A stretch of DNA of 34,973 bases from JACZUI01 sp965216725. GTDB lineage: Bacteria > Actinomycetota > Acidimicrobiia > Spongiisociales > ZC4RG35. The stretch covers positions 1-34,973 of the forward strand of contig CBDCGI010000013.1 of assembly GCA_965216725.1 (NCBI GenBank), written 5' to 3'. How positions within the stretch are numbered: position 1 is the first letter of the stretch; every line of letters starts with the position of its first letter. The translations under genes and the position numbers were made by a program. Shown here in pieces: positions 8,620 through 16,251 of this stretch. The notes below the pieces were generated by a model. The model did no database searches, was not told where the DNA came from, and saw only the letters and a program-made list of their open reading frames with translations.

Positions 8620-10418
8620 TTTCTCAAAACATAATTTCCTAAGACCAATACATCCATTTCTGTATTTAAGAAACAATTGAGCGCATCTTTTGGTGTGCAA
8701 ACAATGGGCTCATCTTTAATATTAAAACTAGTATTGACCAACATTCCAATTCCAGTTTTATCTTTGAAAGCTTTTAATAATTGATGCATCTTTGGATTGC
8801 TTAATCCATCAACAGACTGTAAACGAGCTGAATTATCTACATGAGTAATGGCAGGAAAATCAGATTTCTCAAGTGCTAACTTTTCTTTTGAAGTAAGGTT
8901 GCTGTAATTACTAGGTAATGTTTTTGTATATGACTTTTTTACTTGAGCTGTCATTAACATATAAGGAGAAGTGCCTTTAAATTCAAAGTACTTCTCTAAA
9001 TCTTCTTGCAAAACAATGGGAGCGAAAGGCCTAAAACTTTCTCTATATTTAATTTTTAAATTCAATGTCTTTTGCATTTCATTATTTCTAACATCGGCTA
9101 TAATACTTCTATTTCCAAGTGCTCTTGGTCCAAACTCCATTCTGTCTTGAAACCAACCAATTACATGACCTTGTATAAGTAATTCAGTTATAGTATTACA
9201 GAGGTATTCAAAGTTTTCGAAATAAGTAGAAGTACCATTATATTGATTTACTATCTTTTTAATTTCCTTTTCGGAAAAAGAAGGACCTAAATAAGCACCA
9301 TCCATTTTGTCTGTAGATGTGGTACTAAGTTTGTTGTTATAATAAATGTAATGACTTGCTAAGGCTGCGCCCAAAGCGCCGCCAGCATCTCCTGCGGCAG
9401 GTTGTATAAAAACATCTTTAAATATATTTGCAGCTTTTATTTTACCATTGGCTACACAGTTGAGCGCCACTCCTCCAGCTAGACATAGATAATCTGCATT
9501 GGTAAGTTTTTTTGCTTCTAAAGCTATTTTTAAAATTATTTCCTCAGTTACTTTTTGAATGGCTAACGCAAGATTACAATGACTTTGATTGATTTCTTCT
9601 TTTGAATCTCGTTTGGGAATATTCAAAATTTGTTTCCATTTATGATCAGAAACCATTCTCATAGAGGTGGAAAAGGTATATAATTTAGGAGGTAAGTGAA
9701 TAGAACCATCCTCATATATTTGAACTAGTTTGTCTTTTATAATATGTATAAAATTTTGTGTTTCTTCAGCATTTATGTTTCCATAAGGAGCTAGCCCCAT
9801 CATTTTGTATTCACCATGATTGACTCTAAATCTTAAATAGTAAGTAAAAGCTGAGTATAGTAGCCCAATTGAATTAGGATAATGTAACTCTTTTAAAAAT
9901 GTGATTTTATTGTCTTCGCCTAATCCAATAGAAGTAGTTGCCCATTCACCTACACCATCTATACTAACAATGGCACTTTTTGCATAAGGAGAAGTAAAAT
10001 AAGCACTTGCTGCATGTGAAAGGTGATGCTCTGTAAATAGAAATTTTACTTTTTGAGAATCAAAGACTCCAATTTTAGCCAATTCTTTTCTCATTATACT
10101 TTTTAGAAAGAGTTTTTCTTTCAACCAAACTGGCATAGCATTCACAAATGAAACTAAACCTTTTGGTGCATTTTGATAGTAAGACTCTAATAATCGTTCA
10201 AATTTCAATAATGGTTTATCATAAAAAGTTATCGCATCTAATTGATTAAGCTGGAGTCCTGCTTCGTCTAGGCAGTATCGGATAGCTTTAATGGGAAAAT
10301 CGGCACAATTCTTTTTCCTATTAAAACGCTCTTCTTGAGCTGCAGCAATAATTTTACCATCAACAATCAAAGCTGCGGCTGAATCATGATAATATGCAGA
10401 TATGCCTAAAATTTTCAA
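8616..10418 (-). CDS. O-carbamoyltransferase (NodU/TobZ/SxtI family)
   Basis: A 600-residue protein, full length for the family. The N-terminal Kae1-like ASKHA domain shows GISAYYHDSAAAL (5-17), HHLSHAASAY (131-140, metal-binding histidines), VNHGEYKMMGLAPYG (199-213), LAGGVALN (313-320) and AAGDAGGALG (341-350). The C-terminal YrdC-like carbamoyl-adenylate domain follows, with MEFGPRALGNRSI (427-439) and RESFRPFAP (459-467). These enzymes move carbamoyl from carbamoyl phosphate via carbamoyl-adenylate to a hydroxyl group, as in nodulation factors, tobramycin, novobiocin and saxitoxin. It heads a cassette with SGNH, DUF5989 and SxtJ-like genes. The acceptor is unknown but may be the product of the neighbouring divergent genes. 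Confidence 0.92.
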   Translation of the reverse strand: MKILGISAYYHDSAAALIVDGKIIAAAQEERFNRKKNCADFPIKAIRYCLDEAGLQLNQLDAITFYDKPLLKFERLLESYYQNAPKGLVSFVNAMPVWLKEKLFLKSIMRKELAKIGVFDSQKVKFLFTEHHLSHAASAYFTSPYAKSAIVSIDGVGEWATTSIGLGEDNKITFLKELHYPNSIGLLYSAFTYYLRFRVNHGEYKMMGLAPYGNINAEETQNFIHIIKDKLVQIYEDGSIHLPPKLYTFSTSMRMVSDHKWKQILNIPKRDSKEEINQSHCNLALAIQKVTEEIILKIALEAKKLTNADYLCLAGGVALNCVANGKIKAANIFKDVFIQPAAGDAGGALGAALASHYIYYNNKLSTTSTDKMDGAYLGPSFSEKEIKKIVNQYNGTSTYFENFEYLCNTITELLIQGHVIGWFQDRMEFGPRALGNRSIIADVRNNEMQKTLNLKIKYRESFRPFAPIVLQEDLEKYFEFKGTSPYMLMTAQVKKSYTKTLPSNYSNLTSKEKLALEKSDFPAITHVDNSARLQSVDGLSNPKMHQLLKAFKDKTGIGMLVNTSFNIKDEPIVCTPKDALNCFLNTEMDVLVLGNYVLRK

Positions 10419-10447
10419 GTTGAAAAAATAACTTATTAAGTAATTAA

Positions 10448-10535
10448 TTATTCTCCAAAAGCTCCAGAATGCTTTGTGGTATCAACTATAAGAGGTGGTC
10501 TATACGTATTTTTGTTAAAATCGCTTATAGAACAT
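10448..10535 (-). other. Possible short coding sequence with one frameshift
   Basis: On the minus strand an ATG at 10535 opens MFYKRF and then meets TAA at a run of four T (10517-10520). If one T is an extra base, the frame continues NKNTYRPPLIVDTT and ends GAFGE at the stop 10448-10450, giving 28 residues. Single-base insertions are frequent just beyond this region, which makes the reading plausible. No family is recognised and chance is possible. It lies 30 bases before the carbamoyltransferase start and would be in the same operon. Confidence 0.25.
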
Positions 10536-10554
10536 AGTTACAGGTAGAGATGCT

Positions 10555-10975
10555 TCAGAGATCTGATCTAAGCTTTTTTAATACCAACTCCTTGTTAGTG
10601 ACTTTCTCAATTGTACTTCTACTAACTTCCTTGCCTTCTTGAATAGATATTATTTCTTCATCTTTAATCTTAATACTATAATCTATTCTCTGTTCTTCCA
10701 TATAAAGTGTTGCTTGTTTGGCTGACCCATTTATTGATAAGAAGAAGCTTTGTCGTTCTAAAAGATGAAAAATTGCTGAATTAGAATCTAAAGGAGCTAT
10801 ACTATCCAGAATCCAATCTCCATTAATTGATTTTAAAATTGTGTTTTTCCTTTTTTTCTTTTTCATCTTCTGTGGCTGTAGCTTCTGAATTAGATTGAAC
10901 TTTGGGGCTACAGCTAATAACAACCAAGCTAAAGAGTAAAAATGTAAGTAATTTAAATGTAAATGTCTTTTTCAT
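10555..10975 (-). pseudogene. Small lipoprotein, frameshifted
   Basis: The gene starts at ATG 10975 with MKKTFTFKLLTFLLFS and a lipobox VVISC, then SPKVQSNSEATATEDE. The frame stops soon after an A-rich tract (minus strand, 10851-10863, including a 7-A run). A second frame picks up there with TILKSINGDWILDSI and runs to the stop at 10555. One extra A in the tract joins the two halves into a protein of about 140 residues. The NGDWILDSI motif and the following strands suggest a META or lipocalin-like small beta-barrel, unproven. The break is at a homopolymer, so a sequencing error is as likely as a real mutation. Confidence 0.65.
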
Positions 10976-11109
10976 ATGCTTAAATTTATTAAATCAACTA
11001 TTTCGCAAGTATTCTGCTTTAAATTAAACAAATAATATTATTAGTAACATGTATTTACTAAACTATAAACGCAGTAATTAATATCTTGTTTTCTAATTAT
11101 AATTGACCA

Positions 11110-11869
11110 ATGAGTAACTACTGAAGAAATAAGGGCTTATTATAACGAAAAAAACAGATACCTATTTAAGGATATATGGAGAAGTAATTCAGGCATTTAG
11201 ACCACGCTCACAAAACAAGTTGTTGTCTTATCTTAGAAATAGTATTGGACTAAAGAAAGGGCAATCTATTTTAGATGCAGGATGTGGGAGTTGGTGGTCC
11301 TGCAATGTACTTTGCTAATAAAAGTAAAGTGACCATTAAAGGGATAACAATTTCGGATGAGCAAGCAGAAATAGCTAAAGGACAAGTGAATAAGAAGGGT
11401 TTAGCAAAACGTGTGGATATTCAACAAGGTGATTATCACTATTTGACTAATTATTATGAAGCGTCAAGTTTTGATGGCGTGTTATTTCTAGAATCATTAG
11501 GACATGCAGAGAATGCTATACAGGTGATAAGAGAAGCTGCCAAAGTTCTAAGATTAAATGGCTTTATTTACATAAAAGATTTCTTTAAGAAGGAATCAAG
11601 AGACATTCACTTTCAAAATAAGGTAGATACAGTAATTGGAAGAATGGACGAAAATTATTGTTATAATACTTTACGACTTATACCATTATTAGAAGAAATT
11701 ACGTGCCTTAGATTTTGAAATTGAGTTTATTAAGAAATTTGATTTTGATGATGATACTTCCATAAGAGCAAAATTTGAAGAAGATCAGCAAATGGAAATT
11801 TTTAAAGGATTTAAAGAGTTTTGGCCTGCAGAATGGTTAGAGATTAAATGTAGAAGAAACAAATCTTAG
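11110..11869 (+). pseudogene. SAM-dependent methyltransferase, broken by several frameshifts
   Basis: Pieces in successive frames assemble into a class I methyltransferase of about 250 residues. MSN at 11110 is followed by TEEIRAYYNEK, then TDTYLRIYGEVIQAFR, then the SAM-binding motif LDAGCG-VGGPAMYFA split at 11286-11289, then GITISDEQAEIAKG, VLFLESLGHA and AKVLRLNGFIYIKDF. The tail ALDFEIEFIKK through EFWPAEWLEI ends at 11869. Shifts lie at about 11116-11120, 11148-11154 (7-A run), 11286-11289 and 11698-11704, and each is one extra base. The pattern resembles sterol, tocopherol or small-molecule C/O-methyltransferases. It heads a plus-strand run with the prenyltransferase and dioxygenases. 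Confidence 0.7.
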
Positions 11870-11871
11870 TA

Positions 11872-12840
11872 TTGAGTTTTAAAGAAAGTATATAGCTTAT
11901 TTAGAGCGCAAGATTGGTGGAATAATATTATTCCACCAGTATTAGCTTTTTATTTTTTAGGACTTATACATCAGGGAGAGGGACGAGTTAATATACATGA
12001 ATTTGTCCTTCTTATTGTATTACTTTCTGCAATCGCTTTGTTTGGTTTCTTTCTAGGTGAATGGACAGATATTAAGGATGATAAAGTTGTAAATAAACAA
12101 AATCAGTTAGCTGATAAGAGTTTATTTTTTAAAGGGACTTCTTTTATGTTCATTTGTTTTAATTATTTTCTTCTGTATTAAGCTAATGAGCCTATCATAT
12201 TGGCATATATTTGCTAGTTGTTATACAGTTGTTTTGTTTTGGCTTGTATTCTGTTTCTCCTTTTCGTTTTAAGAGAAATAAATACTTAAGTCTTATTTTA
12301 GATAGTTTATATAGTGGTACTTTAATGTATATTTTTGCTTATACTTTAGGAGCAAGTTATTTACATAAGGTTTGGTTATTGCTATTTTTGTTTGGGGTAT
12401 AGCAAGAGGGATAAGAAATTATCTACTACATACTTTAAATGATGCAGAGGCAGACAAAAAACTAGCTATTGATTCTACAGGAAATACATTAGGTGATAAA
12501 AAGACCTTAGCATTGATTAAAAATATAGTAATGCCAATTGAGTTCTTTGCTTTTATTTTCATTTATACTTTTGCACCAGATTTATTGGATATTCCTTTTA
12601 ATGGTCTTTTTTGCTATTATATTAATTGCTTATAAGCATGAGTCTAATTCTGCAACCATTGGTCAATATGGTTTTTTAGGGAATTGGAATATCTTTCATG
12701 AAGTAATACTACCCTTGTCTGCTTTTGGACTGTTTATATTTCATAAGCCATATGTAGGAATAATTTATTTTATGGTCTTACTTGTTTTGTTTAAAGACAT
12801 TAGATCTTGGTTGGTAGCTGGAATAAAAAAACTCTTTTAA
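11872..12840 (+). pseudogene. UbiA-family prenyltransferase-like membrane protein, broken by frameshifts
   Basis: Joining frames gives a polytopic protein of about 320 residues. The start is RAQDWWNNIIPPVLAF. A first Asp-rich loop GEWTDIKDDKVVNKQNQL corresponds to the UbiA NDxxDxxxD motif. LYSVSPFRFKRNKYLSLILD matches the usual Y-S-x-P-P-x-R-x-K pattern, and a second Asp loop NDAEADKK follows GIARGIRNYLLHTL. Hydrophobic helices fill the rest. Frames change near 11881, 12180, 12213, 12365 and 12597; four of the five look like one extra base and the fourth like one missing base. UbiA enzymes prenylate aromatic or other acceptors, or cyclise terpenes. A likely TTG start at 11872 is two bases after the methyltransferase stop, implying coupling. 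The subfamily is not determined. Confidence 0.6.
11915..11938. repeat. 24-bp perfect palindrome inside the prenyltransferase gene
   Basis: The left half TGGTGGAATAAT (11915-11926) is the exact reverse complement of the right half ATTATTCCACCA (11927-11938), with no spacer. It encodes the eight residues WWNNIIPP, where doubled residues in this order create the symmetry, so it may be a by-product of protein sequence. It could still extrude a cruciform or act as a binding site. Confidence 0.6.
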
Positions 12841-12859
12841 TAAATAGAATTAGTTTGGT

Positions 12860-12867
12860 TAGATTTG
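12860..12867 (+). promoter_or_regulatory. Possible -7 element before the first dioxygenase
   Basis: TAGATTTG matches TAnnTTTG six bases before the ATG at 12874. No TTG at standard spacing was found, and AT-rich DNA gives chance matches, so this is a weak candidate for an internal promoter. Confidence 0.3.
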
Positions 12868-12873
12868 AATTAG

Positions 12874-13770
12874 ATGGAAAACTTATTAAAGGATCAAAAA
12901 CTAAATGAACTACTTAAAATACAAGGGTATGTAGTTATTGATTTTTTAGATAAAGAAAACATTGAAGATCTAAAGAAACTATATCATGATAACCTTCCAA
13001 ATCAATTACCCAAAGGGTTTCATGCGAGTATGTACCATGAAGACATTAGCTACAGAAAATTAATAGATAAAGGTATCAGAATAATTATACAAAACTCATT
13101 AGATAGTTGTTTGTCAGTAGATTATATGGCCTTGTACGCTAACTTTATGGTAAAAGAACTAGGGAATGAAAGTAGCATGAAATTACACCAAGATTGGGCA
13201 TATGTAAATGAAGTTGAATCTACTAGTTTTGCTATATGGACACCATTGATGGATATTAATGAAACAAATGGAGCTTTTCATGTTTTGCCATATTCTCATA
13301 ACATACAAAATTATGTACGTGGTCCAGGATTGAATTGTCCCATACATCAAATGGAACAGATAATCAAGCAAAAATATTTAAAACCAATTTATTTAAAGGC
13401 TGGGCAGGCAATTATATGGAATCATAGACTAGCTCATAGTTCTCCAGCAAATAAAAGTCACCAATCAAGAATTGCTGCAACTGCCATTTTGGTACCTAAA
13501 CAACAAAAAATAGTTCATTATTATCAGCCTAGTTCAAAAGCAAAAATAGAAGAGTATGAGGTTGATAATGATTTCTATATGAATTATGCAATTGGAAGTA
13601 GACCAAAAATAACTAAGACACGAACTTTTAAATATCGTTTTAAAAATTTAAATGAAAAAAGACTTGAAACAAATGGAAGTAAAAAAAAATATGGAGTAAA
13701 AAGTCTTTTTGGAATAAAATTAAAGAAGCTATTCAAGCATAGTAAATTGATAATTTATAAATTGAAATGA
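12874..13770 (+). CDS. Phytanoyl-CoA dioxygenase (PhyH) family protein
   Basis: An intact 298-residue Fe(II)/2-oxoglutarate dioxygenase-like protein. The metal-binding HxD is LHQDWAYV (His105, Asp107). The distal histidine and 2-oxoglutarate arginine lie in AHSSPANKSHQSR (His188, Arg199). The core also shows FAIWTPLMDINETNGAFHVLPYSH (about 119-142), typical of PhyH proteins. A Lys-rich C-terminal extension follows. Such enzymes hydroxylate or otherwise oxidise lipids and natural products; the substrate here is unknown. It follows the prenyltransferase by 33 bases and precedes a second PhyH gene by 41, suggesting sequential oxidation in one pathway. Its frame is clean although genes on both sides are shifted. 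Confidence 0.85.
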   Translation: MENLLKDQKLNELLKIQGYVVIDFLDKENIEDLKKLYHDNLPNQLPKGFHASMYHEDISYRKLIDKGIRIIIQNSLDSCLSVDYMALYANFMVKELGNESSMKLHQDWAYVNEVESTSFAIWTPLMDINETNGAFHVLPYSHNIQNYVRGPGLNCPIHQMEQIIKQKYLKPIYLKAGQAIIWNHRLAHSSPANKSHQSRIAATAILVPKQQKIVHYYQPSSKAKIEEYEVDNDFYMNYAIGSRPKITKTRTFKYRFKNLNEKRLETNGSKKKYGVKSLFGIKLKKLFKHSKLIIYKLK

Positions 13771-13789
13771 AAGTCCTTTTTATTTCAAT
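13761..13789 (+). other. 12-bp hairpin overlapping the end of the first dioxygenase gene
   Basis: ATTGAAATGAAA (13761-13772) pairs with TTTTATTTCAAT (13778-13789), including one G-U pair, around a 5-base loop GTCCT. It covers the stop codon at 13768-13770. No T-run follows, so it is not a classic terminator; it might stabilise or process the transcript between the two dioxygenase genes. Confidence 0.45.
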
Positions 13790-13811
13790 CATAATATGAT
13801 AATTTTAAAGT

Positions 13812-14283
13812 GTGAAGCGAAATGTATTTATAGAAAAGTCTAAAGAAGATGCTTTTAATGATAAGGGGTTTATCACTCTTGATTTACTAACTCCAAATCA
13901 GCTTAATGAATTGTTCGAGCTTTTAAAAGAGATTCAAGAATCTGAAAAGCAAGATGTAAATGTAGAATCTGATTATGAATTGAGTTTCTTTAAAAGAGAT
14001 GCGTCATACAGGAAAATGGTTAGAGATAAGATTTATGCTTTTTTCAAACCTCAATTAGATGAAATTTTAGATGGATATGAGCCACTTATAGTGAATTTGT
14101 TTAATAAAAAAACCGAATTCAGGAGAGGTGCCTATTCATCAAAATTGGACGTTTGTTGATGAAGATAAATTTACTTCAGTTTCTGTTTGGGTGCCACTTT
14201 GTGATGTGAGCAGATTCAATGGAACTTTAGAAGTTGTTCCAAAAACGCACAATACATTAACAAAGTATAGAAGCCCATCAATC
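13812..14283 (+). pseudogene. Second PhyH-family dioxygenase, frameshifted and cut at the chimeric join
   Basis: A GTG at 13812 opens MKRNVFIEKSKEDAF and a PhyH-like N-terminus (GFITLDLLTPNQLNELF, FKRDASYRKM). The frame breaks in a 7-A run at 14106-14112. With one A removed it continues NSGEVPIHQNWTFVDEDK, then VSVWVPLCDV, FNGTLEVVPKTHN and KYRSPSIPW. It then runs into GC-rich foreign DNA near 14,283, so the distal histidine and arginine are missing. The metal motif reads His-Gln-Asn rather than His-x-Asp. The N-terminus differs from the first copy, so the two are not a recent duplication. It is probably a functional gene in the source genome. Confidence 0.75.
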
Positions 14284-14300
14284 CCTTGGGTGTTTGCGGA
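14270..14300. other. Chimeric junction between Bacteroidota and actinobacterial DNA
   Basis: Base composition, codon usage, ribosome binding signals and gene content change abruptly here. To the left, AT-rich PhyH coding sequence ends near KYRSPSIPW. To the right, GC-rich DNA carries the 3' end of an actinobacterial membrane-protein gene on the opposite strand. No direct repeats, tRNA, integrase or insertion-sequence ends are visible. The exact base cannot be fixed, because a few bases around ATCCCTTGGGTG could belong to either side. Confidence 0.85.
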
Positions 14301-16251
14301 GCCCGTCGATGTCGTCGTACCATTCGAGGGCCATGTCGTGGAATCCGGGAAGTGGCTCGCCGTCGTCCCCGGTGGCTGATTGTGTTCCGATCATCGCGTC
14401 GAGCAGACCTCGCTCCGGTGCGTCATAAACCGAGGGAAGGACCGTCAATGGCTCCACCAGCGAACTGGGTGGGAGCTCATAGATCGTAAAGGGGCCTGTC
14501 GTAGCCACCGGTGTGAGGTCGGTACGACCGTTGGCCTCCTCGGTGGCCTCGGGTGTGATCGACACGTAGTAGCGAACCCCATAGAGATCGAGATGTCTCA
14601 ACCCTCGGTCCATGGACAGGTTGTTGTATCTCAGCCCCGGTATCGGATTGGAAGCTTGGAACGACATCTCTGAGGAGTTGATGAAATGAAAGGGTGTCGT
14701 CAGCGAAGACTCGAAGTACAGGCCCTCCATCGACTGATGCGACCCCTCTGTCCAGTAGGGGATCAACATGGGCGACATCGGAGTTCCGTAGTCCCCCCAT
14801 TGTGCGTTGCCCTCCCACTGCACGCGACCCGGAGGCAGCGACTCGATTTCCATCATCAATGACTCGTATTCGGGCCACGGCTCTTTTGTCTCATACCCCT
14901 CGTAATTCCAGGCCGACCAGCCATCGATGAAAGAGACACTGGACAAAGCACCCAACGCGACCACCGCGGTCGCTCCAATGGTGAGAAACCACCGGGTGTC
15001 GACGTGACTCGGCCAATACCACGACCAGGCCAACAAACCGAGGCCAGAGAGGGCGAACACGACCCAGGCCCAATCGGGGAACTCCGGGGAGACCGACACC
15101 AATCCCGCGGCCACCACCGTCACGGTCAGGAGAAGCAGCCTCGGCCAGTGAGTAGAGGCCTTAGACGGAAGGCGGCGAGATGCCCAGATGACGGCTGCCC
15201 CGACGCCTACGGCAGCAAAGAAAGCTATCCCCAGATACCAATAGGGAAGGAGCCGGCCGTTCCACAGCTTCCAACGGTCGCCTCCGAAGAAGTCTGGGAA
15301 GCGCTCGGGAAGGAACGTCGGGAGCGGGTAGTAGATCAACGGAAGAAGGGTGGCGGCGATCAACGGCCCGGCGCGTCCTCCACGCCGCATTGCCCACACC
15401 GCGCCCGCAATGGCCACCGGCAGCAAAAGCCATATCTCGATCGGGAACAGCTCCTCCATACGCTCCAACGGCACCCACGCCATGTCCGACGTCAAACCGA
15501 TGCGCATGAGCACCGGGAAAGCCCAAAAGGCCGCAATGGCGAAGCCCCATATCCAGATGCCGAGCCCTTTCTTGAGCCCCCCGCGCCATGGCATGACAAA
15601 CAAGGACGCGAAGATGATCACGATCGTCGTCAGGATGTGGCTGAGTGCGGTGGCGGCCAACGCAAGTGCTGCCCACTTGAAGTAGCGACTGTCGTCTTTG
15701 ACTGCCCTGATCAGCAGCCCGAGATAGACCAGTGAGAGCGCCATCGACCACGAATACGAGAATTCGCCGGCAAGGCTGGACGCAACATTCCCTCCGTAGA
15801 TGGTGTAACTCTCGAAGAAAACGAACACTGCCCCGGCCGCGGCAGCAACGATGGACACATGCCGGCCGAGCCGCATCGACCGCGCCAGGTAATAGGCCGC
15901 TGGGGGCATCGCGAGAAGCCCGAGAACGGTCACGATCTTGAAGGCCACACCATAAGGCAGCACCAAGTCGAGGCCCACGATCACAAGTGACGGGAGTGGA
16001 AAGTAGAAATAGAAGGCCGGAAACCCCGCGAACCAGTCGTTAGACCAGCCGATGATTCGACCTTCCGGCAACAGCACGTCGCGGAGGTACGCGGGCCCGA
16101 ACACATGGGCGCCGGTGTCACCCCCTGTGGGAGTGGTCCCGGAGAGGATCCACCAAGGGCTCATGACTGCGATGATCACGGCGGAGACTCCAGCGACGGT
16201 CAGGATCGTCGGCAGCAGGTTTCGGCTCCCGGGAAACCGGGGCGCGGTCAT
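14278..16251 (-). CDS. PTPS-related polytopic membrane protein, possible GT-C-type glycosyltransferase; C-terminus uncertain
   Basis: 657 residues with about a dozen membrane spans. After a first span (IIAVMSPWWIL) a loop carries GGDTGAHVFGPAYLRDVLLP and IIGWSNDWFAGFPAFYFYFPLPS. These are typical of 6-pyruvoyl-tetrahydropterin synthase-related membrane proteins, which resemble GT-C glycosyltransferases. Many Leu/Ala spans follow, and a soluble extracytoplasmic C-terminal part from about residue 450. It is probably involved in cell-envelope polysaccharide assembly. The ATG at 16251 overlaps the zinc-ribbon gene stop (ATGA), so it is the last gene of a coupled operon. The stop at 14278-14280 lies in the junction, so the final residues may be artificial. 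Confidence 0.75.
   Translation of the reverse strand: MTAPRFPGSRNLLPTILTVAGVSAVIIAVMSPWWILSGTTPTGGDTGAHVFGPAYLRDVLLPEGRIIGWSNDWFAGFPAFYFYFPLPSLVIVGLDLVLPYGVAFKIVTVLGLLAMPPAAYYLARSMRLGRHVSIVAAAAGAVFVFFESYTIYGGNVASSLAGEFSYSWSMALSLVYLGLLIRAVKDDSRYFKWAALALAATALSHILTTIVIIFASLFVMPWRGGLKKGLGIWIWGFAIAAFWAFPVLMRIGLTSDMAWVPLERMEELFPIEIWLLLPVAIAGAVWAMRRGGRAGPLIAATLLPLIYYPLPTFLPERFPDFFGGDRWKLWNGRLLPYWYLGIAFFAAVGVGAAVIWASRRLPSKASTHWPRLLLLTVTVVAAGLVSVSPEFPDWAWVVFALSGLGLLAWSWYWPSHVDTRWFLTIGATAVVALGALSSVSFIDGWSAWNYEGYETKEPWPEYESLMMEIESLPPGRVQWEGNAQWGDYGTPMSPMLIPYWTEGSHQSMEGLYFESSLTTPFHFINSSEMSFQASNPIPGLRYNNLSMDRGLRHLDLYGVRYYVSITPEATEEANGRTDLTPVATTGPFTIYELPPSSLVEPLTVLPSVYDAPERGLLDAMIGTQSATGDDGEPLPGFHDMALEWYDDIDGLRKHPRD

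Noticed and set aside
8617..8700. Upstream start at 8700 for the SGNH protein
   Set aside because: It would lie inside the carbamoyltransferase gene; the ATGA overlap at 8616-8619 gives a start directly before the first membrane span.
8616..10418. Evidence that the organism makes saxitoxin
   Set aside because: Only the carbamoyltransferase and two small partner families are shared; no polyketide-like sxtA, amidinotransferase or other core genes are present.
12874..14283. The two PhyH genes as a recent tandem duplication
   Set aside because: Their N-termini and residues around the metal motif differ strongly and no nucleotide repeat is visible.
15004..15735. Long plus-strand open frame of 243 codons rich in Arg, Pro, Gln and His
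   Set aside because: Shadow of the PTPS-related membrane protein in GC-rich DNA, with no recognisable motif and atypical composition.
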